A DNA stretch of 64,000 nt from Bog-950 sp046329515 (GCA_046329515.1 JAXLUM010000005.1:124001-188000); one strand, 5' to 3'; positions 1 to 9,739 are shown, counted from the stretch's first letter. Made by a program: numbers and translations. The notes: generated by a model from the sequence alone, not told the origin.

Positions 1-1631
1 TGGCTTTCATCAAGGTAAGAGCCGGTAGAATCAACCCAGGCTAACAGAGAATCTTCATTTAAAACATCCTGCCTTAACTCACTATAACGGCAACGCAAGT
101 GCATACGGAAAAGACTATCCTGCATCATGCGTTCCCAATGGGCAGGCACTGCCGCACCGGGGCAAACGTAATTCAGATTATACGCCCATCCGGTATCAAT
201 CCATGCCTGGCAGTAATCGGCATTCATGTAGGTTATATCGTAGTCCCAAACAGGGCCTGCTTTTATTTTGCCAAGCTTGGCTTTATGGAAGTAAGTACTT
301 AAGCGGTAACCATCCACGTTTTTGCTTAACTCGTTTACCAGCATATAGTCCATAAAACTTAACTCACCGGCGTAACGACGGAAACCATTTACAGGGTCTT
401 GAAAGTTTGGTGTAAACAATGCTTTTTCAAAGCTATCGACATAAGCAGCAAGGTAAGCTTGTTGTTGCGGTTTAATGCTTACGTCCTTAGGGTATTCATA
501 TTGGTAATAAATAGCGTCGCCTGTTGGGTTAGATGGCTGATAGTTACTATACCAACCTGCACCACCACTACCTGTAAACTTGTCAATTTTATAAATGTAG
601 CCGCCGGTTAATCCATCGCCTATAGTATCTCTATTCGTAATTTTGGCAACGTTTACGCGGTTAACATCGCGCTTAATTTTCTCCATTACCATGTAAACGC
701 CCTGGTATTGGCCATTTAAAATCAACTCTACATATCGTGTGCGCGAAGCGTAGTGGTTCATTTCATTAAACAGCTTATACGAAAGCACATTGCGCATAAG
801 GGTTTTATCGTAATAGCTTGCTGATAAAATCCAATCGCTTTGGGCGGGGAAGCCCAGAAAGGAAGAGTCCACTTCGTTACCGCTGCCGTCCCAGGTTTCA
901 AAGCCATAGGAAAGTTTAGGCGCCCAACCTGAAGAAGAACCACGTTGCTCAATTCCTATTTCACCGTTGTAAGCAAACACCGTATCATCTGCTGAATTGC
1001 GCAGTCCGGGGCCATTATCTACTATCTTAAAGTTGGCCGACACTTTGGGGTTATCGGGTATTGCCTGCCCGTTAGTATTAATAATTATAATGGGCAAATT
1101 GCTGTTAAGCGCCTGTGGCGGAGTAGCAGGCCCGGGGCCGAAACGTATGCTCCAGTTTGTTACTTTGCCGGTATCCTGCGGGCCCGTATCGCGTATTTTT
1201 AAATACCAGGTACCGTTGCCGTTGCTTCCGTTATTGAACACCCCTAAATCACCCTGCGGCTTATACGTACCATTAAACGGAGCACTGCCCTGCGTTATAG
1301 GCGTGGTATATTGTTGCTTTAACTGGGTATTGGTAAAATTCTGTCCGCCACCACCTACGTTATCAAACAAAGTAACTTCTGTGCCTGTGGGTGAAACTAA
1401 ATGCACCTGCAAATCGCCATCGTAGGTATGTTGTATGCTTAGCGTTACTTTTTCCAAACCCCAGCTGCCATCAATATTGGCTTGGTAAAGGTTACCTACT
1501 GTAACCGGAAAAGTAACCCAGGTGTTATTATCGGGTATATTACCAAGGTTGCCGGTAAACGTTTGTGTAGGTTGGGCAGTTACACAAATAGATAAAAAGA
1601 AACCTATTACAAAAAATCCACTCCTTAACAT
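1..1631 (-). CDS. CotH-like secreted protein with N-terminal P-domain (3' truncated by window edge)
   Basis: The reading frame is open from ATG 1631-1629 to the left window edge, about 543 codons, with no stop, so the C-terminus is missing. It begins with a hydrophobic signal peptide ending near VTAQ. Residues about 40-160 resemble a proprotein-convertase P/homB-type beta-sandwich (TYDGDLQVHL, then NGTWYLKIRD and NWSIRFG). From about residue 220 it resembles the CotH kinase-like family: QGVYMVMEKIKRD, then RVNVAKI, GGYIYKID and the conserved GPVWDYDITYMN. In spores CotH phosphorylates coat proteins; in Bacteroidota such proteins are secreted and their substrate is unknown. A T9SS tail may lie outside the window. 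Family assignment is confident; kinase activity is inferred. Confidence 0.8.
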   Translation of the reverse strand, partial: MLRSGFFVIGFFLSICVTAQPTQTFTGNLGNIPDNNTWVTFPVTVGNLYQANIDGSWGLEKVTLSIQHTYDGDLQVHLVSPTGTEVTLFDNVGGGGQNFTNTQLKQQYTTPITQGSAPFNGTYKPQGDLGVFNNGSNGNGTWYLKIRDTGPQDTGKVTNWSIRFGPGPATPPQALNSNLPIIIINTNGQAIPDNPKVSANFKIVDNGPGLRNSADDTVFAYNGEIGIEQRGSSSGWAPKLSYGFETWDGSGNEVDSSFLGFPAQSDWILSASYYDKTLMRNVLSYKLFNEMNHYASRTRYVELILNGQYQGVYMVMEKIKRDVNRVNVAKITNRDTIGDGLTGGYIYKIDKFTGSGGAGWYSNYQPSNPTGDAIYYQYEYPKDVSIKPQQQAYLAAYVDSFEKALFTPNFQDPVNGFRRYAGELSFMDYMLVNELSKNVDGYRLSTYFHKAKLGKIKAGPVWDYDITYMNADYCQAWIDTGWAYNLNYVCPGAAVPAHWERMMQDSLFRMHLRCRYSELRQDVLNEDSLLAWVDSTGSYLDES

Positions 1632-1735
1632 GTAAAACGCTGATTTATAAGTTGTCCGTTGGTGAAAATAACTATTATTTAACGGTATACATTTAAAAAG
1701 GTTCGTTTCAACAGAATAGTTAAAAGGCCCTCCCC

Positions 1736-1743
1736 TATCTTTG
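1736..1743 (+). promoter_or_regulatory. Bacteroidota -7 promoter box (TATCTTTG)
   Basis: TATCTTTG fits the Bacteroidota TAnnTTTG -7 consensus and ends four bases before the ATG at 1748. That leaves almost no 5' leader. The -33 TTTG element is not clear. The adjacent gene is the YyaL-like protein. Confidence 0.55.
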
Positions 1744-1747
1744 CTTA

Positions 1748-3730
1748 ATGGCACATCAATTCACCAATGCACTTATAAACGAAAGTTCACCTTACCTGTT
1801 GCAACATGCACACAACCCCGTTAATTGGAACGGTTGGAACGATGAGGCATGGAAAAAAGCAAAAGCAGAAGATAAGCTGGTGATTGTTAGCGTAGGTTAT
1901 AGCGCCTGCCACTGGTGCCATGTAATGGAGCACGAAAGTTTTGAGGATGAAACAGTGGCCCGCATAATGAACGACCACTTTGTAAGCATAAAAGTGGACC
2001 GCGAAGAGCGGCCCGATGTGGACCAGATATACATGGATGCCTGCCAGATGGTAACCGGGCGTGGCGGTTGGCCCTTAAATGCTATAACCCTGCCCGATGG
2101 CAGGCCGATATATGCCGGCACGTATTACCCTAAAGAAAACTGGAAACAGTTGTTGCTGTACTTTGTTGACTATTGGCAAAAGAATAAAGAAGAAGCCTTT
2201 GAGCGCGCTACAGATATAACCAACGGCATACGCGCAATGGATGTTATACAGCGCAAAACGGAGGGGGATTTCGCCGCTAAGGACAGAGAAGCCATTCTGC
2301 AAAAGATTTGCGCTACCTGGGATTTTGAAAAAGGCGGCCGCAGCGGGGCTCCAAAATTCCCAATGCCGGTTAACCTGCGCTACTTGTTGCGCAATTACTA
2401 CTATACTAAAAACCAACAAGCATTAAAGGCCGCTGTTGTTACGCTTGATAATATGATGAACGGCGGCATTTACGACCAGGTGGGTGGTGGCTTTGCCCGT
2501 TACAGTGTGGATGCCGATTGGGAGATACCGCATTTTGAAAAGATGCTGTATGATAATGCGCAGTTAGTTTCGCTTTATAGCGAGGCTTACCGCTTATTGA
2601 AGAATGACCAATACAAAACCGTGGTTTATGAAACGCTGGAATTTGTAGAGCGCGAATTAACCAATGAAGAAGGAGCATTTTACAGCGCACTGGATGCCGA
2701 TAGCGAAGGGCACGAGGGCAAGTTTTATGTATGGACAGTTGAAGAACTGAAAGAAATTTTGGGAAAGGATTTTGATGCTTTTAGTAAAGTATATAATGTA
2801 AGTGCAGAGGGCAACTTTGAAGGAACGAATAATTTGACGCGAAAGGAATGGGATGGAGAACCTGACGAAAATGTAGCGAAATGGCGAAACCTGCTATTGA
2901 ATGCACGCAGTAAGCGTATACGCCCCGGCCTGGATGATAAAACATTAACTAGTTGGAATGCCTTAATGCTTTTAGGTTATTCCGATGCTTACAAAGCTTT
3001 TGGTGAAGAACGCTTTTTGAAAGCAGCTTTACGAAATGCACAATTCATTAAGGATAAAATGCTGAAGCCTGATTTAAGCCTTATGCGCACCTATAAAAAC
3101 GGCAAAGCAAGCATACCGGCTTTTTTAGATGATTACAGTTTTACAATTGAAGCATTCATATCGGTTTACCAAGTAACCTTTGAGGAAAGCTGGTTGAAAC
3201 TGGCTGATGAACTGGCGCAATATGTAATACAGCACTTTTATAATGCTTCCTCCGGCTTATTCTTTTACACCTCTATTAATGATAGCCCGCTTATTGCCCG
3301 CAAAACAGAAACATCTGACAATGTAATACCCTCCAGCAATAGCAGCATGATGAAGAACCTGTTTACCCTGGGCTTATTGTTAGAGAAAGAGGATTATCTG
3401 GCCATTGCAAAAAAAGCGGTAGCTACTTTGCGTGAGCATATAACAGGCTACCCTACTTTTTACGCGCAATGGGCCGCACTGGTAGATTGGATAATTGATG
3501 AACCTTATGAAGTAGCCTTTTGCGGAAAGGATGCTTTAAGCCTGAACAGGGAGTTTAGCCAATGGTTTTCCCCTAAAAGTTTGGTGTTAGGCACTACCGT
3601 TAAAAGCAGTTTGCCCCTACTGCAGTATAAGCCTGTTGATGAGGCAAGCCTGATTTACGTATGTAAGGATAAGAGTTGTGGCCTGCCCGTTGCTACGGTG
3701 GTTGAAGCATTCAACCAGATGAATGTTTAA
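1748..3730 (+). CDS. YyaL/SSP411 family protein (thioredoxin-like DUF255 + six-hairpin domain)
   Basis: A 660-residue protein, close to the usual 650-700 for this family. Residues about 8-165 are the DUF255 thioredoxin-like domain: SSPYLLQHAHNPVNW, the CHWCH motif at residues 54-58, VDREERPDVD and GGWPLNAITLPDG. The rest resembles an (alpha/alpha)6 glycosidase-like toroid (YDQVGGGFARYSVD, HFEKMLYDNAQL, DDKTLTSWNALM). The human relative is SPATA20; the biochemical role is unsettled, with a redox or epimerase-like function proposed. There is no signal peptide, so it is cytoplasmic. It stands alone, divergent from the CotH gene and followed by a 102-base gap with its own promoter for the next gene. 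Confidence 0.92.
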   Translation: MAHQFTNALINESSPYLLQHAHNPVNWNGWNDEAWKKAKAEDKLVIVSVGYSACHWCHVMEHESFEDETVARIMNDHFVSIKVDREERPDVDQIYMDACQMVTGRGGWPLNAITLPDGRPIYAGTYYPKENWKQLLLYFVDYWQKNKEEAFERATDITNGIRAMDVIQRKTEGDFAAKDREAILQKICATWDFEKGGRSGAPKFPMPVNLRYLLRNYYYTKNQQALKAAVVTLDNMMNGGIYDQVGGGFARYSVDADWEIPHFEKMLYDNAQLVSLYSEAYRLLKNDQYKTVVYETLEFVERELTNEEGAFYSALDADSEGHEGKFYVWTVEELKEILGKDFDAFSKVYNVSAEGNFEGTNNLTRKEWDGEPDENVAKWRNLLLNARSKRIRPGLDDKTLTSWNALMLLGYSDAYKAFGEERFLKAALRNAQFIKDKMLKPDLSLMRTYKNGKASIPAFLDDYSFTIEAFISVYQVTFEESWLKLADELAQYVIQHFYNASSGLFFYTSINDSPLIARKTETSDNVIPSSNSSMMKNLFTLGLLLEKEDYLAIAKKAVATLREHITGYPTFYAQWAALVDWIIDEPYEVAFCGKDALSLNREFSQWFSPKSLVLGTTVKSSLPLLQYKPVDEASLIYVCKDKSCGLPVATVVEAFNQMNV

Positions 3731-3814
3731 ACATACATCAAATACCTATATAGCTGTTAGCCAATAATTTATAATGTTAACGCTCTTTAGTTTTTATTTT
3801 GTTTAGACTTCATC

Positions 3815-3822
3815 TAAATTTG
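3815..3822 (+). promoter_or_regulatory. Bacteroidota -7 promoter box (TAAATTTG)
   Basis: TAAATTTG matches TAnnTTTG and lies 10 bases before the ATG at 3833. A T-run at 3791-3795 sits about 20 bases upstream, where the -33 element is expected. Confidence 0.55.
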
Positions 3823-3832
3823 CCCTCGCAAG

Positions 3833-4153
3833 ATGGAAGTCGCCAAAGAAACAGAGATAAAAAACGGTGTAATTGAGGTGCTTAAAACTGTGTTTGACCC
3901 CGAAATACCGGTTAATATCTACGATTTAGGCCTTATATACGAAGTGAACGTTCTGCCCGATGATATGGTGGAGATTGTAATGACGTTGACTTCGCCCAAT
4001 TGCCCTGCAGCGGCCAGTTTACCGGCGGAGGTGGAGCAAAAGGCAAAGGCCGTTTCAGGCGTAAAAGATGTAACTTTGGAATTGGTTTTCGACCCGCCAT
4101 GGAGCCAGGAGATGATGAGCGAAGAAGCGAAGTTTGAACTGGGATTTATGTAG
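3833..4153 (+). CDS. MIP18/DUF59 family iron-sulfur cluster assembly protein
   Basis: A 106-residue single-domain protein of the DUF59 (MIP18, SufT/PaaD-like) family. Diagnostic segments are VFDPEIPVNIYDLGLIYEV, MTLTSPNCPAA with the conserved cysteine, VKDVTLELVFDPPW and the MSEEAKFELGF tail seen in the SUF-associated subgroup. These proteins help maturation or transfer of Fe-S clusters in the cytosol. The other suf genes are not nearby; the next gene, 48 bases on, is a bacilliredoxin, so the two may share thiol/metal homeostasis and perhaps a transcript. Which SUF subgroup it belongs to cannot be fixed by eye. Confidence 0.85.
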   Translation: MEVAKETEIKNGVIEVLKTVFDPEIPVNIYDLGLIYEVNVLPDDMVEIVMTLTSPNCPAAASLPAEVEQKAKAVSGVKDVTLELVFDPPWSQEMMSEEAKFELGFM

Positions 4154-4201
4154 GAGTTGAACCAAATTTAAAATCGAAATTCTAAAATCTAAAATTCAAA
4201 T

Positions 4202-4618
4202 ATGTATCCTAACGAATTAGTTGCCCCAATGAAAGCCGATTTAACCGGCGTGGGCTTTGAAGAATTGATAACTGCTGCTGATGTAGACATTGCCCTAACA
4301 CAAACACAAGGCACTGTGTTTTTAGTATTCAACTCCGTATGCGGTTGTGCTGCAGGCGCTGCTCGCCCTGCTATTAAAGCGGCAGTTCAGGAATCGAGCA
4401 AGTTGCCAACCAAAATGGTAACCGCTTTTGCCGGTGTAGATAAAGAAGCGGTAAACAAGGCGCGTGAATACACTTTGCCTTATCCTCCATCATCGCCATC
4501 AATGGCGCTGTTTAAGGATGGCAAGTTGGTGCATTTTGTAGAACGCCACCAAATTGAAGGCAACAATGCAGCTACAATTGCAGCGCACCTGAAAAAAGTA
4601 TTTGAACACTACTGCTAG
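4202..4618 (+). CDS. BrxA/BrxB-family bacilliredoxin
   Basis: A 138-residue protein matching the YphP/YqiW family in length. The active-site CGC (C47-G48-C49) lies in SVCGCAAGAARPA after a thioredoxin-fold strand (GTVFLVFNS). In Firmicutes these proteins remove bacillithiol from mixed disulfides; many Bacteroidota carry homologues, and the thiol partner here is inferred. Other family marks are KMVTAFAGVDKEAV, YPPSSPSMALFKDG and HFVERHQIEG. The start is preceded by an A-rich leader (attcaaat) rather than a Shine-Dalgarno site. A strong hairpin terminator follows. Confidence 0.88.
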   Translation: MYPNELVAPMKADLTGVGFEELITAADVDIALTQTQGTVFLVFNSVCGCAAGAARPAIKAAVQESSKLPTKMVTAFAGVDKEAVNKAREYTLPYPPSSPSMALFKDGKLVHFVERHQIEGNNAATIAAHLKKVFEHYC

Positions 4619-4640
4619 TTAAGAATTGCCGATAAACGAA

Positions 4641-4667
4641 AGCGGGGCTTGTGGCCCCGCTTTTTTA
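4641..4667 (+). terminator. Rho-independent terminator after bacilliredoxin gene
   Basis: Perfect 8-bp stem AGCGGGGC (4641-4648) / GCCCCGCT (4654-4661) with a 5-nt loop, followed by a T-run. The opposite strand has only a short T-run, so it mainly serves the + strand; the convergent acyl-CoA dehydrogenase ends 8 bases downstream. Confidence 0.85.
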
Positions 4668-4674
4668 TTTTCTG

Positions 4675-6477
4675 CTAAACAAAGTCTTCGGCTTTTGCAT
4701 TCAGCGTTACCCGGTTGCTGCTTTTTAAGCGAATGAGCAACCCTGCAGTTTTGGGCACTTCGTATTCAAAGAAGTATTGCAGGGCATTCATCTTCCCTTG
4801 CAAAAACTCTGCACTGTAAGTCCTGTTACCTTCCTTGCGCAACTCTTCAACCTTAACGCCCTGCTTTAACCACTGCCAGCCAATGGCTATTATGCCGAAT
4901 AACTCCAGGTATAAGGTGGCATCAGCTAAATAAGCTTCGGGGCCTTCCTGTTGGGCAACGCCCACTAATTGCATGGTTATCTCCTGCAATTTCAGCAATG
5001 ATTTTTCTAACTGTTCGGCGTAAGCCTTTGTGCTTTCGTATTGCTTAGCGGCTTCCACATCCTGCATTACTTCCTGCATAAGCAACATTATGGCCTGGCC
5101 GTTCTTCATCATCACTTTGCGGCCCAGTAAATCCATACCATGTATAGCAGTAGTACCCTCGTGTATGGTGTGTATGCGTGTTTCGCGGAAGAAAAGCTCC
5201 GCCATAAATTCTTTAGTGTAACCGTAACCGCCAAAACACTGCAGGGCAGCGCTGGTAGTTAGTATGCTCATCTCTGCCGGGTATGATTTTACAATTGGCG
5301 TAAGCAACTCCAGTTTCAGAAAGTTCGCTTCCTTCTCCTCTCCTTCTGTGCTATGCCATTGGTCGTAATACATGCAGGCTTGCATTGCCAGAGCAAAGGA
5401 ACCTTCTACAACACTCTTTTGAAACAACAGCATACGCTTTACATCAGCGTGATTAATGATGGCTGTTTGCGGTTTCTGCGGGTCCTTCTCGGTTATTTTG
5501 CGGCCCTGCGTGCGAACTTTGGTATAGTCTAAAGAGTTGTAATAAGCGGCCGATGCAATTGAGGTTGCCTGTAAGCCCACACCAATACGCGCTTCGTTCA
5601 TCATTTGGAACATATAGCTAAGGCCTTTGTGCTCCTCACCTACTAAATAACCATAGCAATCGTTTTGTTCGCCCATTATTAAATGCGCAATAGGCGCACC
5701 ATGGTAACCCATTTTATGGAACACCCCGGCAGTATGCACGTCATTAAATACTAACTCGCCTTTTTCATTCATACGCTTTTGCGGAACCACAAAAAGTGAA
5801 ATGCCCTTTGTACCGGCAGGCGCGCCGTCAATACGCGCTAACAGAAGGTTAACGATATTATCGCAACCATCATGGTCGCCACAGGAGATGAACACCTTTT
5901 GCCCTTTAATTAAATAATGTCCGTTACCGGTTGGTGTAGCTGAGCTTACCACATCAGAAAGCGAGCTGCCTGCCTGCGGTTCGGTTAAAGCCATAGTGCC
6001 TTGCCATAGCCCTTTATACATATTGGGCACAAACTTCTCCTGCAATTCCTTAGTGCCGAATGAAGTGATTAAGTGTGCGGCCCCATTGGTAAGAAAGGGA
6101 TAAGCCATAGTGCTGTAGTTGGCGGCCGCCATCATAAAACCTACAGCCTGCAAAATGGTAAAAGGCACTTGCTGGCCACCATGGTCGTAGCTGGCGGACA
6201 TAGATATCCAACCACCTTCGCCAAACATGGGCATCAATTCTTTCATTTTAGGATGCACTTTTATTTTGCCATTCTCTAAGCGTGGTGGATTGCGGTCCAT
6301 TTCCAACAAAATGGGGCGAAGATGATTGCGTGAAAGCGAATCGGCTGCTTCCAGAATCATATCGAAGTTCTCCGGTGTATGCTCCTTGTAATGCTCACGC
6401 TTGCAGAGGGAGCCCACATTCAACATATCATGCAATACAAAGCGCAGGTTTTCTTTAGAGTAAAAAGTATCGGACAT
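4675..6477 (-). CDS. Long-form acyl-CoA dehydrogenase (about 600 aa, DmdC-like)
   Basis: A 600-residue flavoprotein longer than the 380-residue classical dehydrogenases, matching the DmdC/AcdA-type group with an extra C-terminal helical domain. Segments seen are GGWISMSASYDHGGQ, ALTEPQAGSS (FAD/substrate loop), GYHGAPIAHLIMGE, NEARIGVGLQATSIA, CFGGYGYTKEF and RETRIHTIHEGTTAIH, in which E440 is the likely catalytic base. It would oxidise an acyl-CoA to the 2-enoyl-CoA, passing electrons to ETF; the chain specificity is unknown. It is the second gene of a two-gene operon: the SDR gene ends 9 bases upstream. Confidence 0.9.
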   Translation of the reverse strand: MSDTFYSKENLRFVLHDMLNVGSLCKREHYKEHTPENFDMILEAADSLSRNHLRPILLEMDRNPPRLENGKIKVHPKMKELMPMFGEGGWISMSASYDHGGQQVPFTILQAVGFMMAAANYSTMAYPFLTNGAAHLITSFGTKELQEKFVPNMYKGLWQGTMALTEPQAGSSLSDVVSSATPTGNGHYLIKGQKVFISCGDHDGCDNIVNLLLARIDGAPAGTKGISLFVVPQKRMNEKGELVFNDVHTAGVFHKMGYHGAPIAHLIMGEQNDCYGYLVGEEHKGLSYMFQMMNEARIGVGLQATSIASAAYYNSLDYTKVRTQGRKITEKDPQKPQTAIINHADVKRMLLFQKSVVEGSFALAMQACMYYDQWHSTEGEEKEANFLKLELLTPIVKSYPAEMSILTTSAALQCFGGYGYTKEFMAELFFRETRIHTIHEGTTAIHGMDLLGRKVMMKNGQAIMLLMQEVMQDVEAAKQYESTKAYAEQLEKSLLKLQEITMQLVGVAQQEGPEAYLADATLYLELFGIIAIGWQWLKQGVKVEELRKEGNRTYSAEFLQGKMNALQYFFEYEVPKTAGLLIRLKSSNRVTLNAKAEDFV

Positions 6478-6486
6478 AGTAACTAC

Positions 6487-7287
6487 TTAAGCCAGTTTAT
6501 TATTAGCAATAAATTTAGAGAACAACAAAGGGAAGAAACGCTTAACCCATACGCCAAACTTCTCTTTGCCCCCTGCTAATAGAATTTCCTCTTTACCTGA
6601 TTGAATGGCACTTAGAACCTTGCCTGACACATACAACGGATCAAGACCGTTCATAATCATGTTATTGTTTTTATTTATGGGTTTGCCATCGCGGTCTAAG
6701 GAATTTACGGCTACATTGGTTCGCACAAAGCCCGGGCAAACAATAAGCACCTTAATGCCATCGCCGCTGGTTTCGGCACGCAGCGTATCATAAAAGCCAT
6801 GTATAGCGTGTTTGCTTGCATTGTAAGCAGCCTGCTTTGCTGTTACTATTTTACCCAGTATGCTGCTTATTACCACCACCTGGCCGGCCTTCTGCTGCAA
6901 CATGGTTGGCAATACGGCTTTAGTTAAGGCAGCGCCGCCTATAAAGTTTACGTTCATTATGTGTTTTATCACATCCAGTTTGGTGTCCTTAATTTTCGAC
7001 CAATGACTGAGGCCTGCATTGTTTACCAGTATATCAATACGGCCAAAACGGTTAAGCACCTGTTGGGTTGCCGCTTCAATTTTGTCGTGCTCCGCTACAT
7101 CAAGGGGTAAAATCAAAATATCTTCATCAGCTAAGACACATGCTTTCTTTACTCTTTCCAATTCCTCAGTTCGGCGTGCAGAGAGAATGAGCTTTGCTTT
7201 GTGCTTTGCAAAAGTAAGCGCCAAAGCCTCTCCTATGCCCGAGGAAGCGCCGGTTATCCAAACCACTTTACCCTGAAAAAACGACAT
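6487..7287 (-). CDS. SDR-family NAD(P)-dependent oxidoreductase
   Basis: A 266-residue classical short-chain dehydrogenase. The cofactor motif TGASSGIG is at residues 12-19, NNAG at 89-92, and the catalytic Ser/Tyr/Lys lie in VVVISS (about S141-142) and YNASK (Y155, K159). The sequence around PGFVRTNVA is typical of DHRS7-like fatty-acyl or steroid SDRs, but the substrate cannot be read from sequence. It is the first gene of an operon with the acyl-CoA dehydrogenase, suggesting a role in lipid or fatty-acyl turnover. Confidence 0.88.
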   Translation of the reverse strand: MSFFQGKVVWITGASSGIGEALALTFAKHKAKLILSARRTEELERVKKACVLADEDILILPLDVAEHDKIEAATQQVLNRFGRIDILVNNAGLSHWSKIKDTKLDVIKHIMNVNFIGGAALTKAVLPTMLQQKAGQVVVISSILGKIVTAKQAAYNASKHAIHGFYDTLRAETSGDGIKVLIVCPGFVRTNVAVNSLDRDGKPINKNNNMIMNGLDPLYVSGKVLSAIQSGKEEILLAGGKEKFGVWVKRFFPLLFSKFIANNKLA

Positions 7288-7400
7288 AAATAAATTTTAG
7301 GCCGTGAATGTAAAGAAGAACAGCAATACAAATGGCAGCTTTTATTTAATGTTCGTCCTGTACTTGAATTTTAGCCACTGCGCGATTATATTTAGCAGTG

Positions 7401-9641
7401 ATGAAGAAGGCGCTTGCCCTACCCCTGGTGTTAAGTGTGTGGATGGCTTATGCTCAAACGGGCAATATCGTCGGGCAGGTTACGGCCGATAAACAGCCCC
7501 TGCCTTATGCTGTAGTAGCCTTACTTAAAACTTCCTATTCTACCCAAACCGATACCTTAGGTAATTACGCCCTGACCAACATACCCGAAGGCAAATACCA
7601 ATTACAGCTAAGTTTTGTAGGTTACGAAAACTACCAAACAGAGGTAGTGGTAAACAAAAATACGCCGGTTACGGTTAGCGCAGACCTGCTGCCGTTAGAT
7701 GCAAAACTGAAAGAGATTGTAGTTACCGGCAGTTTAAAGGAGGTGAGTAAGTTGCAAAGCACCACGCCTGTTGATGTATACAGCTACAAACACTTTCAGC
7801 GCAACCCAACCGATAACCTGTTTGACGCTTTGCAAAATGTGAACGGTTTGTTTGCCGATATTGATAATGGTGTTTCCAATACATCGGACGTGCAGATAAA
7901 CGGCCTGGAAGGCAACTACAGTTTGTTTCTGATTGACGGGGTGCCCGCCTTAAACGGCCTTGCCGGTATGTACGCGTTGAACGCCTTCCCCATGAGTTTG
8001 GTAGATAAGCTGGAAATTGTAAAAGGGGCTTCCTCTACACTTTATGGCTCTGAAGCTATTGCGGGGGTAATAAACATTAAAACAAAAGACCCTGCCAAGG
8101 CGCCGCGCTTTGCGGCTAATGTTTCGCTTACCTCTATGTTGGAAGCGGATGCGGATTTAAGCGCTACGGTAAAAGCAAAACGCGTGAATGGTTTGTTTGC
8201 TGTTAGTGCACAGAGCTTCAACTATCGCTGGGATATAAATAAGGATAACTTTCTTGATGTGCCCTTAACCAACCGTGCAAGTTTTTACAATAAGTGGGCC
8301 TTTAAACGCAAGGATGGAAAGCTGGCTGCTGTATATGGAAGGTATTTATTTGAGGACCGTTTTGGCGGAGAAAAAGATGTGCCCAGCCAATGGCGGGGGA
8401 ACAACCGTTATTACACAGAAGCGGTTACCACTCATCAATGGCAGGCGGGTTTGCAATACCAATTTCCGTTAGCCGAAAAGCTGTTGTTGATGCTGGATTA
8501 CAGCGGCAATAAGCAGGATGGCAACTACGGTTTTCATGAGTATCAAGGCGTGCAACAGGCAGCCTTTGCGCAATTGAGCTGGAGCAAACAGATTGACAAG
8601 GTGAATGAATTGCTAATGGGCGCAAGTTACCGCCTGCAGTACTTTGATGACAATACTACCTTAAGCAGAGAAGAAATTACCGGCTATAAAACCATAGCGC
8701 ACATAGGCGGCTTGTTTATGGAAGACGAGCTAAGCATACGCAAATGGCATAAGCTGGTATTGGGTTGCCGGTTTGATTACAGCACCAATGCAGGGCCCGT
8801 AATTACGCCACGGGCCAATTACAAGTGGACATCGAAGGATAATAACAACGTTTTAAGGGCCGGTATAGGCACCGGTTATCGCACGCCGAATGTGGTGAAC
8901 GAAGGTTTCGGCGCCATGAACGGCTCGCGCACCGTAGTAATTGAGGAAAAACTTAAACCTGAATACGCCATTACCGGCACGCTTAATTACACGCGCGTGC
9001 AAAGCCTAAAGGCAGGTATTTTAAATATTGATGCAGGTGTGTTTTATACCCGTTTTTTAAATTTTGTAGAACCTGACTACGATACTGACCCTGCTTCAAT
9101 CATCTATGCCAATAGTAAGGGAGCCACAGCAACAGGCTTTAATGCCTATGCCGATTTTACGTTTAGCTACCCATTGAAGGTGGGCGTAGGCTTTACCTAT
9201 GTGCGCACTTTTGAACTGGAAGAAAACGAGGATGGTAAAATTGAGCACGTTACGCCACCGCATATTCCTCCTTTTACCGCTAACTTTTATTTGAGCTACA
9301 ACTTCCCGGGGCCACAACTATCCATAGATTGGACGGGCAACCTGGTAACGCCTATGAATCTGGTAACCGTGCCGAATGATTACCGGTCTTCTAAATCCCC
9401 CGTTTACACCATTCAGAACATTCAGCTAACCAAGAAGTTTAGCAATGGGCTGGAGATATATTTAGGGTTAAAGAACTTCTTCAACTTTATACAAAAGGAC
9501 CCCATACTGCGCCCATTTGACCCTTACAACCGCTTTATTTTGGTTGATAACCCTAACAATTACCGTTTTGACACCACTTATGGCTTCACTTCTACACAGG
9601 GAATCAAGGCGTTTGCAGGTTTACGCTACATTCTGCCATAA
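7401..9641 (+). CDS. TonB-dependent outer-membrane receptor (BtuB/Cir-like)
   Basis: The protein begins with a signal peptide cut near AYAQ. Next comes a carboxypeptidase-regulatory-like beta domain (about residues 22-100, IVGQVTADKQPLPYAVVALL), then the plug (VNGLFADIDNGVSN, VQINGLEGNYSLFLIDGVP, LEIVKGASSTLYGSEAIAGV) and a 22-strand-type barrel. It ends in an aromatic-rich strand, FAGLRYILP. The frame also opens at GTG 7398, but ATG 7401 is the better start. Length is about 746 residues, normal for the small siderophore/B12 class rather than SusC (about 1000). No SusD partner is adjacent. The ligand is unknown. Confidence 0.9.
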   Translation: MKKALALPLVLSVWMAYAQTGNIVGQVTADKQPLPYAVVALLKTSYSTQTDTLGNYALTNIPEGKYQLQLSFVGYENYQTEVVVNKNTPVTVSADLLPLDAKLKEIVVTGSLKEVSKLQSTTPVDVYSYKHFQRNPTDNLFDALQNVNGLFADIDNGVSNTSDVQINGLEGNYSLFLIDGVPALNGLAGMYALNAFPMSLVDKLEIVKGASSTLYGSEAIAGVINIKTKDPAKAPRFAANVSLTSMLEADADLSATVKAKRVNGLFAVSAQSFNYRWDINKDNFLDVPLTNRASFYNKWAFKRKDGKLAAVYGRYLFEDRFGGEKDVPSQWRGNNRYYTEAVTTHQWQAGLQYQFPLAEKLLLMLDYSGNKQDGNYGFHEYQGVQQAAFAQLSWSKQIDKVNELLMGASYRLQYFDDNTTLSREEITGYKTIAHIGGLFMEDELSIRKWHKLVLGCRFDYSTNAGPVITPRANYKWTSKDNNNVLRAGIGTGYRTPNVVNEGFGAMNGSRTVVIEEKLKPEYAITGTLNYTRVQSLKAGILNIDAGVFYTRFLNFVEPDYDTDPASIIYANSKGATATGFNAYADFTFSYPLKVGVGFTYVRTFELEENEDGKIEHVTPPHIPPFTANFYLSYNFPGPQLSIDWTGNLVTPMNLVTVPNDYRSSKSPVYTIQNIQLTKKFSNGLEIYLGLKNFFNFIQKDPILRPFDPYNRFILVDNPNNYRFDTTYGFTSTQGIKAFAGLRYILP

Positions 9642-9739
9642 AATGCCTTAAGTTTTAGTTTTCCCCTTGTAAAACTGCTAAGTCCCCTTATTTTCGCGCA
9701 CGATTTTAAAACGGTAATAAAACTATAACCAACATAAAA

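Noticed and set aside
99..1425. Plus-strand open frames inside the first 1.4 kb
   Set aside because: They lie antisense to the long, continuous CotH-like frame with its signal peptide; their products have no recognisable features.
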